From contig JADJTK010000037.1 in NCBI GenBank assembly GCA_016711225.1, positions 1 to 33,286 of the forward strand: DNA of 33,286 bases. Direction: 5' to 3'. The stretch comes from Opitutaceae bacterium. GTDB lineage: Bacteria > Verrucomicrobiota > Verrucomicrobiia > Opitutales > Opitutaceae. Shown piece by piece: positions 10,914 to 19,663 of this stretch. The notes below the pieces were generated by a model. It was not told the DNA's origin and ran no database searches. It saw nothing but the letters and a program-made list of their open reading frames with translations. Position 1 is the stretch's first letter. Each line of letters starts with the position of its first letter. The position numbers were made by a program, and so were the translations under genes.

Positions 10914-13727
10914 GGGACTGGCCGAGGCCGGGTGCGCCGGAACGCTGCAGGGAATAGATCACGATCGACTCGGCGGCATGGTCGGCGGCCTTGTCAGCCA
11001 TCCGCGCCAGAGCGATGGCCCGATCGGCCGCGTTGTCGTCGACCCGGAAACGTTCGTGCGCCGCCCGATGTTCCGCGGCTTTCGCCGCATCGCCGAGCGC
11101 CTCGCAGATCAAGGCGAGGTTGTAGTGCGTAGTGGCGTTCTCGGAGTCGATTGCGAGGGCGCGATTGAACTGTTCGGCGGCGGCTTCGAGGAACTGCCGC
11201 CGGCGCTGCGGCGCGGCGCGCTCCTGTTTTGAGCGTTCGACGAGAGTTTGGCCGAGCTCGTTGAGCACGACATAGTCCTTGGTGAAATCGAAACCGCACC
11301 GGTCGAGCTCCGGGTAGCGGTCGTCGACGATGCTGCGGTAATTCGCGATCGCCTCGTCGAGATCGCCGGCGGGCTGTTCACCTGGCCGTTGAGCCAGGCC
11401 AGCACCCAGCGCGGCGCGGGCGGATCGAAGGCCGCCGCGCGTTGGAGGGAGGTGATCGCATCGTCGAGCCGGCCCTCTTTGTAGTAGACCCGGGCGAGGT
11501 TAAGCGGACCGTCCGGCCGGCCGAGCGCCTCGACGTGGCGGAATGCTTCCGCGGCCTGGACCAGCTCGCCTTTCGACGCTCCGGTGTCGCCTTCGAGGAG
11601 CAGGCCGATGCCGTAGTCGTTCCAGCGCTGCCAGGGCACGATCGTGGATACCGGGTTGGTCGGGGCAGGAGCCGTTCCGCCCGCGACCGCGAAGGTTAGC
11701 GAGTCCGCGGCGATGGTGACAATCGGCAGGTCGTTGGTCACCGTGAGCGGGTCGCCCGCCTTGTAGCCGGCCGCGTGGACGTAGTTCAGGTAGATCGTAT
11801 CGAACTTTCGGTAACGCAGCGCCACGTCGACCTGGAGCGGGCCGCGCTGGTCGGCCGGCACGGTGAACTCGAAGTGGACGACCTGGCCGGCGCCCGGCGG
11901 AATCTGGTGGTTGTAGAGCGGTGTGAAGATGTCCTGGGCGTTGCGCCGGTCGATCCGGCGGCCGTCCTTGTCGAGCATGTAGATGTTGAGAAATGGGCCC
12001 AGGGTCGACTTCCCGGTGCGGGCCGAGGCCGCCGCTGCGCCCGATCACGGTCGCACCGCTCAAGAGCTGCGCGTCGAGCCAGAGCTCGTTGGAGTCGGCG
12101 GTGCCCTGGGTGAGGTGATGGCCGAGGGTGAGCGTGCGCACCACGACCTCGAGCAGGTAGGTGTGGCCGGGTTGGAGTGCCGGCACCTCCGGGCGCAGCG
12201 CCGCGGCCAGCGGCGAGTCGACGGTGCCGCCATCCTTGAGGCCGAAGATATCCACCCGCACAGGTGCCTTGAGGATGTCGACCGCGCCCTTGAGCATCGG
12301 CTCGTCGTGCGTAGGTGGGCGATGCCGGTGTTGCCGCCGGGGAACATGTGGTTGTGGACGGTCAGCACCGGCTTGGCGGCGGCGGGATCGTTGAACTTGG
12401 CCGCGAAATCGTCGGACGGCTGCAGCGGCATATGGCAACCGTTGCAGCTCTGCTGCGCAACCGGAGGATAGTAGAACGAGCGCGCGCTGTGGCCCGACAC
12501 TCCGCTGAGCAGGTAGCTGTCGTAGTGGTTTTGTCCGCGCAGGAACTGTTTGTACTTGGTCAGCTCGGCGGGGATGCTGACCTTGTGACAGGTGGAGCAG
12601 AACTCCGCCGTCCGGTGCAGCGGCTTGAGGAAGGTCTTCTTGTGAAAGGCCGGATGGGCCTTGACCAGGGTCTTGTTGATGAACCGCAGGACGGGGTCGG
12701 TGCTGGTGGTGAACGGGTAAAGGCTCGGCTCCTCGATGGTGTAGTCGGCGTTGCCGCGGTTGCTGTTGATGTTGGTGATCGAATGGCAGGCCACGCAGGT
12801 GATGCCGGCCTGCCCGGTGGGGTCGCGGACATCGTCGAAGTTTGGATTGTCGAAGGCACCGCTGAAGAACGGCACGAGGTCGTGACACCCGGCGCACCAG
12901 CGCGCGGCGCTCACATTGCCGTCGCGTTGCAGGGAGACGCGGCGAGTCTCGCGCACGCTGGCGAGGTAGGGCGGGTTGTTGAACGAGCTGTAGTGGTGGG
13001 CGCTGTGGTACCAGCCCTCGGCGGCGTCCTTGTGGCAGTCCAGGCAATAGTCGTTCATCATCATCGTCTTTGCCGGGATGAACTTGCCGGTGGCGGTGCG
13101 GGCCAGCGACGGGAAGAAGTACTTCTCACCCTCCTTCGGCCCGGCGACGTTCCAGCGGCGCGGGTCGGCGGAATGCAGCGCCACCATCGCGCCGACGGTC
13201 ACCAGCACCGCCACGCCCCAGCCCGCGCCCACGCGCCAGCGAATGCGCGGCCCGGCCAGCCGATACAGGACGTAGAGCCAGATGGCGACCAGCGGCACGA
13301 GCACGTGGGCCCAGTAGAGCGGCGAGCGCAGCCGCGGGTCCTTGATCGCGAAGAAGTCGAACCGCATCAACGCAATCCCTGAGACCAGTAGTACCAGGGA
13401 GCTCCCGAAGAGGATGTAGCCCATGCGCACCGCCCGGCGATTGGGACGGTCGTGGGCGTTCATGGCGTGGAACACCCCGAACACGACCACCGGCACCACC
13501 AGCAACAGCCCTAGGACCAGGTGGGCCAGGAACATGTATTGGTAGAAGTAGTTCTCGTAGGTCAGGCCGCGCAGGTACTCGAGGAAGGTGATGCTCGCCA
13601 GGTAGACCGAGTTCGCCCCCAAAAGGGCGAACAGCGCGAAGATCACGTACAGCAGGATCCGCAGGCGCGGGCCGATCGCGCGCAGGTATTTCTTTCTCCT
13701 GGGACTACCAGGGACGGGCTCGCTCAT
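10906..13727 (-). CDS. Membrane-anchored pentahaem cytochrome c with C-terminal TPR (frame-broken)
   Basis: About 940 residues from ATG 13727 (MSEPVPGSPRRKKYLRAIG). Five membrane segments fill residues 20-210, with histidines inside helices (LAHLVLGLL, YWAHVLVP) that recall di-haem cytochrome b anchors. A periplasmic part has five CxxCH haem c sites: CLDCH (~229), CAGCH (~277), CVACH (~310), CSTCH (~376) and CNGCH (~427), as in cytochrome c554-like proteins. A beta-rich region follows, then tetratricopeptide repeats (RPDGPLNLARVYYKEGRLDDA; NATTHYNLALICEALGDAAKA). Frame changes lie near 12312, 12022 and 11383. The role is probably electron transfer from the quinone pool to a periplasmic or outer-membrane partner. 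The next gene, a CRTAC1-type protein, overlaps by 8 bases. The substrate cannot be deduced. Confidence 0.82.
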
Positions 13728-13882
13728 GTCGTGGGTCGGAAGAAGGGTTACGGGATCGAATCGGGTGAGAACCGACCTCGAGGGCACTGAAAGCGGAAGT
13801 TATAGCCATGTGAAGAAAGTTTTACAGCCCGCACGCGAAATCCTCGGGCCGCGCCGCTCGCTTTCCGCTGGGGCCGGCGACT
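13728..13882. other. Leader of the cytochrome gene
   Basis: On the minus strand a TATAAC hexamer in GGCTATAAC (about 13798-13806) with TGTAAA 17 bases upstream is a weak candidate promoter for the cytochrome operon. Nothing else is supported. Confidence 0.25.
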
Positions 13883-14037
13883 GTGCCAAAGCGGGTGCGG
13901 CTGGCGTGTTCGCTCGCCCGGCCGCTGCGCTATTTCCTGGCGAAATGCACCGAAGGTCCCGCGCTGGTCGTTGCCGACCGGATCGATGCGATCTACCAGT
14001 TTCTCAAGAGCGAGGGGCTCCGTCGGCAGTTCCACCC
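13883..14037 (+). pseudogene. Unrecognised 5' gene fragment
   Basis: From GTG 13883 the plus strand reads VPKRVRLACSLARPLRYFLA, followed by KCTEGPALVVADRIDAIYQF and LKSEGLRRQFHPS. It has a plausible alpha/beta protein character and is then cut by the junction with the ModC-like fragment at 14038, after which the frame turns low-complexity. I do not recognise the family. Its coding look and abrupt end suggest a truncated gene whose 3' part was lost when the mosaic formed. Confidence 0.4.
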
Positions 14038-14157
14038 GAGCTCCACGCGCACGAGCACTCCTTCGTCAACCAGAGCAGTGACTCTGCCTGCCCAGCGGTT
14101 ACGGGCACTCGTCACCGCCGCGAACTCGGAGCGCACCAGCAAAACATCCTCAGCGCG
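14038..14157 (-). pseudogene. Second ModC-like TOBE-domain fragment
   Basis: The minus strand encodes RAEDVLLVRSEFAAVTSARN, continuing as RWAGRVTALVDEGVLVRVEL, and then leaves the family pattern at a GAGCTC junction. It is the N-terminal part of the same TOBE domain seen at 8540-8778. Bases 14038-14118 align with 8663-8741 with a two-base gap and about five changes. This copy keeps the CGCG that the other copy lost, so its VRVEL frame is intact. On its other side it abuts the acetate kinase remnant after KLPQV. Confidence 0.65.
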
Positions 14158-14630
14158 GGTACCTGGGGCAGTTTCGGATGCCGCCGCGATATTGCCTCAA
14201 TCAGGGCGATCTCGCGTTTCAGGTGATCGGGGTCGTACGGTGTGATGCGGTGCAATTCCGCAAGGAGCTTCGGCGTCATCCGCTCCGGTTCAGAATGCTT
14301 CATCCCATGCACCACGCGGTGCCCTACAGTATGATCGACACGAAGAACGTCTGTGTCTCCAAGCCAGTCAAAAGAAACTCCACCGCTGTACGGTGGTCGC
14401 CGATGGCAAGACGCCGGGGCGCATAAAGCTTCGCCACCGGATCCTTGACGAACCAAGTTCGTGCCTTTGAGTCCGATGCGATCGATCTTACCATCCAACC
14501 GTCGTCGCAGTGTCTCGCCGGCCTCATACACCGCGAACCGGATGCTCGATGAACCACCGTTGATCGCCAAGACACACGGTGACGCCGAATCTCCCGAGGG
14601 TCCTGATCGATTCGAAAGTCGGTGCTGCAT
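14158..14630 (-). pseudogene. ackA: Acetate kinase, N-terminal part, frameshifted and truncated
   Basis: ATG 14630 opens a frame reaching CVLAINGGSSSIRFAVYEAG, the phosphate-binding N-terminus of acetokinase-family ASKHA enzymes, then DGKIDRIGLKGTNL. The frame moves at about 14465 to DPVAKLYAPRRLAIGDHRTA and VEFLLTGLETQTFFVSI, and moves back at about 14340 to VGHRVVHGMKHSEPERMTPK, ending at ISRRHPKLPQV. The expected continuation ACFDTAFH and the catalytic remainder are missing; a ModC-like fragment follows. Two frame changes plus loss of more than half the length make it a pseudogene. An intact copy would convert acetyl phosphate and ADP to acetate and ATP. Confidence 0.82.
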
Positions 14631-15133
14631 GCTGCGAGTAGTTGTTATGCCCGCAATGAACACCGTAGCCCCGGGCATCCCGGTGTTGCCACGGATCCAT
14701 TGGTTCTTTGATGAGCGGAGGTGATGATGCCGGAATTTTCGAATCACCGATACGGGGCCTAACCCGACCAAACACGCCACGCAGTCAACCTGCCAAACAC
14801 CCTCGAAAGTTCAGCGCAAACGGTTGCACCCGTCGCTCTGGCACTACTGTTCTATTCTGGTGCCGTCCGGTTATTGCAGTCAGAGACGACTTGTTTCCCT
14901 CGCTCGCGGCCTCCTCAGGCGACTCGTCATTCAAGCCCGACCACTCGACAGGTCGCGCCCTCGCAGGCTCAGGATGCGACACCCGCGGCCTTGCCGCGCG
15001 TCCACCGGCGGTGACACGAGACGGCGCTCCTCCCCAATTTCCAATCCGCCAACCTCAACGAGCGCCCTGATCGCCCATCCTCGCAATGGTGGCTCCCCAC
15101 CGACAACTGGGCACGTACTCACGCCTCCGACCG
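14631..15133. other. Intergenic stretch without supported genes
   Basis: Short frames only, none with recognisable protein features. It separates the acetate kinase remnant from the toxin gene; no repeats or clear terminator were found by eye. Confidence 0.4.
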
Positions 15134-16058
15134 TCAGCCTGAAGCGAAGGCGTCGAAGACGCGTTTCAACGCCTCGGTTTGATCTCGAAACTTGGCGGCG
15201 TTGGTCTTCTTGAGACGCCGCAGATTCTGCAGCTTCCATTGGATCGCGGGGAGTTCGGCGAGATGCCGGCACCGCATCGCCTCCCAAGGAGGATCTCCGG
15301 CAACGAGACCGAGCAGGAACCGCTTGTGATCATCGGTGAGCGCAGCGGCGAGTTCGCCGCGAAGACGCAGGCGGGCGTCCTCAAGAACCCGGAGTGAAAC
15401 TGGCTCGCGCTCCATGCCGGCGAACTCGTTTTCGAACGAAAGCTTCAGGTCGAAGTTCCGCGAACCGAGCACTTCATGCACCGGTCGGTTATGGCCCGCA
15501 ATGTACCCAACAAAACACTCCACAAATTCGGACCGGAGGCCGAAGCGTTCGAACATACCGTGGACGTCGAACAGGTCCGGGGTGCTGGCGGTCCAATGCT
15601 GCGACGAGCTTGCTACCGTAGAGCTCAGCCACCGCGAGCGTGGGAACCGCGAGCGCCGTCGAAAGGTCGCTGGCGACCTTCGTGAGAGACCGCGTTTCGA
15701 CGGGGAGCAGAGTGCCGCGAAAAACGTAGTTGATCTCAACCTTGACCTCGATCCGGTCGCGGCGTGCGAGGATCTTGGTTTCATCGCCGGTCTTGCTGCT
15801 CGCAATCTCGGCTTTGATGCCACGACTCTGGAGTCGGGCTTGGATCACCGCCAATTCCTTGGAGATCTCCGCCAGGGCGGTCTCTCTCGGCAACTGATGC
15901 GGCAAGAACACAACGTCGATATCGACGGAAAGGCGCGGCATTTCCTGGACGAAGAAGTTGAGAGCCGTGCCTCCTTTCAGCGCGAAGCGGTCGGAGGCGA
16001 ACACTTCCGGAGCGACTTCGAGCATCAGGCGGACGGTATCGACGTAAAGTTTGTCCAT
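15134..16058 (-). CDS. abiEii: AbiEii-family nucleotidyltransferase toxin (frame-broken)
   Basis: About 308 residues from ATG 16058 (MDKLYVDTVRLMLEVAPEVF). The nucleotidyltransferase core is clear: FALKGGTALNFF, then RLSVDIDVVFLP, giving the GG...DxD catalytic motif of the DNA polymerase beta-like fold, and RDRIEVKVEINY with the third acidic region. AVAELYGSKLVAALDRQHP precedes a one-base frame change in a C run near 15580, after which DLFDVHGMFE continues the family pattern to FDAFASG. Type IV AbiEii toxins add nucleotides, in studied cases to tRNA, and cause reversible growth arrest or phage abortive infection. The start overlaps the antitoxin stop as TAATG, a translational coupling. Whether the toxin is intact depends on that single base. 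Confidence 0.88.
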
Positions 16059-16794
16059 TACGGTTTGAGGATGAGGGTGGTGCCGTCGGGCATCCGGCCG
16101 GTCCAACGACCACGGCCCCGGGGACCAATCAAGGCACGCGCCTCCGCGGCCCAGTTCAGGTTCAACTCGTCCGCGAGGTTGAGGCAGAGGCGGACGACTT
16201 TGACGCGCGGACAATTCCGGAGGAGCGCCCCGAGCACATCGAGACGTACAGAGCGGACTCCTTCGACCAAGTTGCGCGCTTCCTCAAGCCCCTGTTCGAT
16301 GCCAACCTCTGCCAGCAGCTCAAGCAAGGCTCGCTCCGGAACCGAGACGGGAGGGCCATCAGGTGTCTCCGGTAGTGGCTGTAGGCCAAAATCCGGCGGT
16401 AGCGTACCCGCAAAGAGGTTGCGCGAAACGTAGCGGGCCGGGAATCGTTCGGTGAACCATGCGGGCAACTTGCCGGCCTTGCTCCCCAGAGCACCAGCCG
16501 TTCGCGCGGTCCGACGTTGTGCCGGACGCCACGCCAGGCCAGTGCGGTCTTCCCTCCGACGTGGAGGCCCGGCAATTGCTTCGCCAAGAATCGCACCGAT
16601 GCGGTGGCGTCGAGTTTGTCCTCGGGGAACATGAAGACACCCCGCCCCAATCGCGCCAGCCAACTGGCGCGCACGTAGTACGTCGCCAGAGCGGACGAGA
16701 CGCCCATCGCCTTGAGCGTCGCGCTCGATAGTGGCACGCCTCGCGGGAGCGCCGCGAGCGCCTTGATTGGATTTCTTGAACCAGGTGAAGCCAC
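16058..16794 (-). CDS. abiEi: AbiEi-type antitoxin (AbiEi_3), frame-broken
   Basis: The cognate antitoxin and likely repressor of the pair. The N-terminal winged-helix part (AALPRGVPLSSATLKAMG, ATYYVRASWLARLGRGVFMF) and HVGGKTALAWRGV lead into the AbiEi_3 domain (RERLVLWG, then SKAGKLPAWFTERFPARYVS, LLELLAEVGIEQGLEEARNL). The frame changes at 16485-16488, where GGGG lacks one G. I prefer the GTG at 16794 as start because GGAGG (16809-16805) lies 10 bases upstream. The TTG at 16851 is also in frame but begins only a few bases from the promoter-like repeats. Translation ends at 16058, overlapping the toxin start. AbiEi proteins bind operator repeats and repress the operon; no direct protein contact with the toxin is needed in type IV systems. 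Confidence 0.85.
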
Positions 16795-16853
16795 GTTTGA
16801 ACGACCTCCGAAAAACGAAGCCAGTTGATTGGAAAAATCCGATAAACTCAAGC

Positions 16854-16870
16854 CTAGTTTAATCTAGTTA
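16854..16870 (-). promoter_or_regulatory. Candidate AbiEi operator: repeated CTAGTTW
   Basis: CTAGTTT (16854-16860) and CTAGTTA (16864-16870) are spaced 10 bases apart, one helical turn, in the only AT-rich patch upstream of the antitoxin. AbiEi antitoxins are known to autoregulate by binding repeats upstream of their gene, so this is a reasonable operator candidate. Confidence 0.4.
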
Positions 16871-16961
16871 AGTAAAACAAAGCAGCGCGGTGATTATGAA
16901 CTGTCACACCTTTCAATGAACATGCGAGATTGCCACCTCGCCCATAGGGCAAACCAATTGG

Positions 16962-17462
16962 TCACAAACTACTGCTCCTCAGCGTAATCTTCGCCATGGC
17001 GGGACTGAAAAACCGACGACACTTTAGCACTTTGTGAATCACCTTGGTGAGAATCTCCGCAGCACTTTGCTTCTTCAGAAACCCCACAGCACCGATCTTG
17101 GCCGCGTATTCGACATACTCGTCATCACCGTGTGCTGAAAGAATGATCACCTTCGCCTCAGGGTTGGCGGTGAGTATCTGCCGTGTCGCCTGGATTCCAT
17201 TCAGCACAGGCATGGCGATATCCATTAGGACAACGTCGGGCCGAAGGTTTCGCTCCATCGCCACCGCATCCTGACCATTTTCCGCCTGCCCAACGACCCT
17301 GAAACAACGGTCTGACTGTAATACCAAGCACAGACTGCGTCGAACGGCGGCATTGTCGTCCGCCAATAGGACGGCTATTTTCCCAGTGGGCCCGCCTCTT
17401 GCACAACGCAGAGTAGACTTGGTTGCCGGTTTAGAATCTCTTGAATGGGAGGGTCTCTTCAT
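16962..17462 (-). CDS. Single-domain response regulator (receiver domain)
   Basis: 166 residues from ATG 17462. After a 27-residue basic tail comes a complete CheY-like receiver: acidic pair in VLLADDNAAVRR, phospho-acceptor Asp in DVVLMDIAMPVLNG, the switch Ser in VIILSAHGDD, and the conserved Lys in GAVGFLKKQ. The receiver resembles those of NarL/FixJ-type regulators, which carry a LuxR helix-turn-helix after RRFFSP. Here the protein ends 12 residues later (AMAKITLRSSSL), so there is no DNA-binding domain. It could be a stand-alone phospho-relay element or a truncated NarL-type regulator. No histidine kinase is encoded nearby. The frame is unbroken. Confidence 0.85.
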   Translation of the reverse strand: MKRPSHSRDSKPATKSTLRCARGGPTGKIAVLLADDNAAVRRSLCLVLQSDRCFRVVGQAENGQDAVAMERNLRPDVVLMDIAMPVLNGIQATRQILTANPEAKVIILSAHGDDEYVEYAAKIGAVGFLKKQSAAEILTKVIHKVLKCRRFFSPAMAKITLRSSSL

Positions 17463-17812
17463 CCGTGAATGACGGTTTGAAGCAGACTATACACATATCG
17501 TCCTCGGGGGCCGATGGGGTGAAACCCTTCAATTTGCCAACTCATCAATGATCCAACCAATAACGCCCTACGCTCCCACACCAGCTTTTTGGGTCTGAAG
17601 CGGAAGGCGACCTTGCGCCACTGCGAGCTATTGCGAGGCCGAACCCCGGCATACGGAAGCGGATCAGGGCACATGGCGACCGAGGAACCAATCACCGGTG
17701 AGCGCGAAGCTGCGCTCCACCGGATTTTCATTCCGCCGCTCTCGACGAAGGTTCTGACCGTCCCGCTCCGCACAGGGGCCATCACGGCCAGCGGTGCCAG
17801 ATATGGCAGCAC
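17463..17812. other. Gap with no convincing gene
   Basis: An open minus-strand frame crosses this gap (17459-17812), but it has no recognisable motif and a composition typical of spurious frames. No EcfT or EcfA genes for the adjacent permease are present here. Confidence 0.4.
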
Positions 17813-18762
17813 CTATCGTGCATCATCACGAGGCGAACGCACCACGATTCGGCTTAGCAGCACCGCCAGTCCGAAGACCACAAGCGAACCCACCACTCCG
17901 GCAATAGCTGTGGAAATTTCGGGCGCCGAGATTCCGGGAAAGGCGTAATCCGGCATTGGTGCTGCTGCCGCCGCGGCTGCACGATGCTCGAAGCCGAGCT
18001 TCGCCGCTACCGCCTCAAGCCCGTCGGGCCAGGGGCAGGCAAACGGGGCCGCAAACAACGCCACGCCGAGCGCCGCCAGAAGCCCGTACTTTACGAGTCC
18101 ACGTACCCCGCCGCTTTCCACGTCAGTCGGAACGACCGCACTGCCGGCCAACTCCGGCCGAGCCCGCGCTACCGCGTAAAACACCAGCGCGCTGATCGCC
18201 CCCTCGCCGAGCCCGATGATCATGTGGATGCCGGTCATCGCCGGCAGCGCCACCGACCAGCCCACCGTGCCCGACCACGCAAGCTGCCCGGCACACGCCA
18301 GCGCCGCCGCCACCGTCGAGCACCAGCCGGCAAAGGCCATCGCCGCCACCTGCCCGCGCAGCCCGGGCAACATCCGACTCACACCACGGAACACCGCCAG
18401 CCCCACCACTGGAGCGACCACCGCCATGTTGGAACACATTCGCGCCGAGCGCCGTCACCCCGCCGTCCGCAAAAAGAAGACACTGAGCGATCAGGACCGT
18501 CGTCATCACGATCACGGCCGCCGGCAGGCCCAGCAACGCCGCCACCAACGCCGCACCGATCAGGTGGCCCGACGTACCACCCGCCACCGGAAAATTCACC
18601 ATCTGCGCCGCGAACACGAACGCCGCCCCGAGCCCGAGTAGCGGCACGCGCCGCGGCGGCAGCTCTCGCTTCGCGGGACAGCGCCGCACCGAGCCCGGCT
18701 GTTGCCAGCGCGGCCGCGGTCACGGCGGTTTTCACGTCAACGAATCCGTCGGGGATATGCAT
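17813..18762 (-). CDS. NikM/CbiM-type ECF transporter substrate-binding permease with PDGLE tail (frame-broken)
   Basis: ATG 18762 gives MHIPDGFVDVKTAVTA, the invariant start of nickel/cobalt S-components, where His2 helps bind the metal. After a frame change near 18670 the sequence reads VNFPVAGGTSGHLIGAAL and LLFADGGVTALGANVF; after another near 18440 it reads NMAVVAPVVGLAVFRGV and onward. The C-terminal part carries FACPWPDGLEAVAAKLGFEH, the PDGLE signature of the CbiN-like half, so M and N components are fused. About eight membrane segments are expected. GGTSGH is typical of the NikM branch, and divergence from nikR supports nickel. No EcfT or ATPase gene follows; it may borrow those of the cbiMNQO locus at 27.4-29.9 kb. 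Confidence 0.85.
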
Positions 18763-18988
18763 GGTGTTTGGGAGTGGAATTGAGGAAACAGGCGCTTTGG
18801 CGGCCACAGCGGACCGGATCGCGCACTGGGACGGCGAATCGGAGATTCCGGCGAATGGCGGAACTCCCGCCAAGGCAGGACGAACCGCCCCCGGCCGGCC
18901 GCTGCGCAGCGGCGGCGCGGGCCAGCCGCCGAGAATCATCTCGTCGCCTCGGCAGGCTGCGGCATCCTCGCCGCCAACGCCGCCGCCC
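18763..18988. other. Divergent region between the NikM-like gene and nikR
   Basis: A GC-rich spacer that should hold both promoters. I found no AT-rich NikR box, no GTATGA-N16-TCATAC-like site and no B12-box that would support a cobalamin riboswitch. Confidence 0.35.
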
Positions 18989-19429
18989 ATGCCCAAGAAG
19001 CCCCGCAAAGAATTCGCCACGCGCTTCAGCGCCTCGCTCCCGCCGCAGCTCATGCGCCAGCTCGACGCCATGGTCCGCGCGAAAGGCTACGACAACCGCT
19101 CGCTGGCCATCGCCGACATGATCCGCGCCCAGCTCGTTGAGCACAGCCAGCAGCACGACGAGGCCGAGATCGCTGGCAGCATCACGCTCGTGTATGACCA
19201 CCACAGCCACGGGCTCCAGCACCTGCTCAACGACGTGCAACACGACCACGGCGAGCACATCATCTCCACGCTCCACTGCCACCTCGACCATGACAACTGC
19301 CTCGAGATCATCGCCGTTCGCGGCCCGGCCGGAGTGATCCGCAAACTCGCCGACGAGCTCATCGGCGCGCGCGGTGTGAAGCACGGCAAGCTCGCCATCA
19401 CGAGCACCGGCCACGACCTGCCGGCGTAA
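18989..19429 (+). CDS. nikR: Nickel-responsive regulator NikR
   Basis: 146 residues from ATG 18989. The N-terminal ribbon-helix-helix (TRFSASLPPQLMRQLDAMVR, KGYDNRSLAIADMIR) binds DNA. The C-terminal ACT-like domain carries the nickel site. HEHIISTLHCHLDHDNCLEI-like spacing (seen here as GEHIISTLHCHLDHDNCLEI) supplies the H-x-H and Cys ligands of the E. coli protein, and an upstream His in NDVQHDHG supplies the fourth. HHSHGL is a further His-rich stretch. The length is normal and the frame intact, one of the few unbroken genes here. It is divergent from the NikM-like permease and upstream of the TonB receptor, which marks these as probable targets. NikR usually represses uptake genes when nickel is ample. 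Confidence 0.93.
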   Translation: MPKKPRKEFATRFSASLPPQLMRQLDAMVRAKGYDNRSLAIADMIRAQLVEHSQQHDEAEIAGSITLVYDHHSHGLQHLLNDVQHDHGEHIISTLHCHLDHDNCLEIIAVRGPAGVIRKLADELIGARGVKHGKLAITSTGHDLPA

Positions 19430-19512
19430 ACCGGGATCGATTCGGTTGCAGGAGACGGCTTGCAGGCGATCCAATCGGCGTCGACCTCGCCGGGAACGGG
19501 CCGGGAAAGGCG

Positions 19513-19638
19513 ATAATACTCGTCCAGATCTCGTAATAATCGCGAGACTTGCGACGCCACGGTGCCGCGCAACTCTTTCCTCGAAGGACATGGGGGAATT
19601 CCGGCGCATCAGGTATTACGTTTGTTTTTCCGTATTAC
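19513..19638 (+). promoter_or_regulatory. Repeated TAATAC/GTATTA half-sites upstream of the TonB receptor
   Basis: In an AT-rich leader, ATAATAC (19513-19519) and GTAATAAT (19533-19540) lie inside an imperfect dyad bounded by GCGAT and ATCGC. Two exact GTATTAC copies follow at 19613-19619 and 19632-19638, 19 bases apart. NikR recognises AT-rich dyads and its gene is immediately upstream, so these are candidate operators for the receptor/ABC operon. A promoter role is equally possible. Confidence 0.4.
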
Positions 19639-19663
19639 TCATGTTTGAGTCGCTGCACTCCAC

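Noticed and set aside
17459..17812. Open frame of 117 codons on the minus strand between the response regulator and the NikM-like gene
   Set aside because: No recognisable motif and composition typical of a shadow frame in GC-rich DNA; not listed as a gene.
18763..18988. Cobalamin riboswitch upstream of the NikM/CbiM-like gene
   Set aside because: The stretch GAGGAAACAGGCG is only loosely like the B12 box and the rest of the conserved core is absent.
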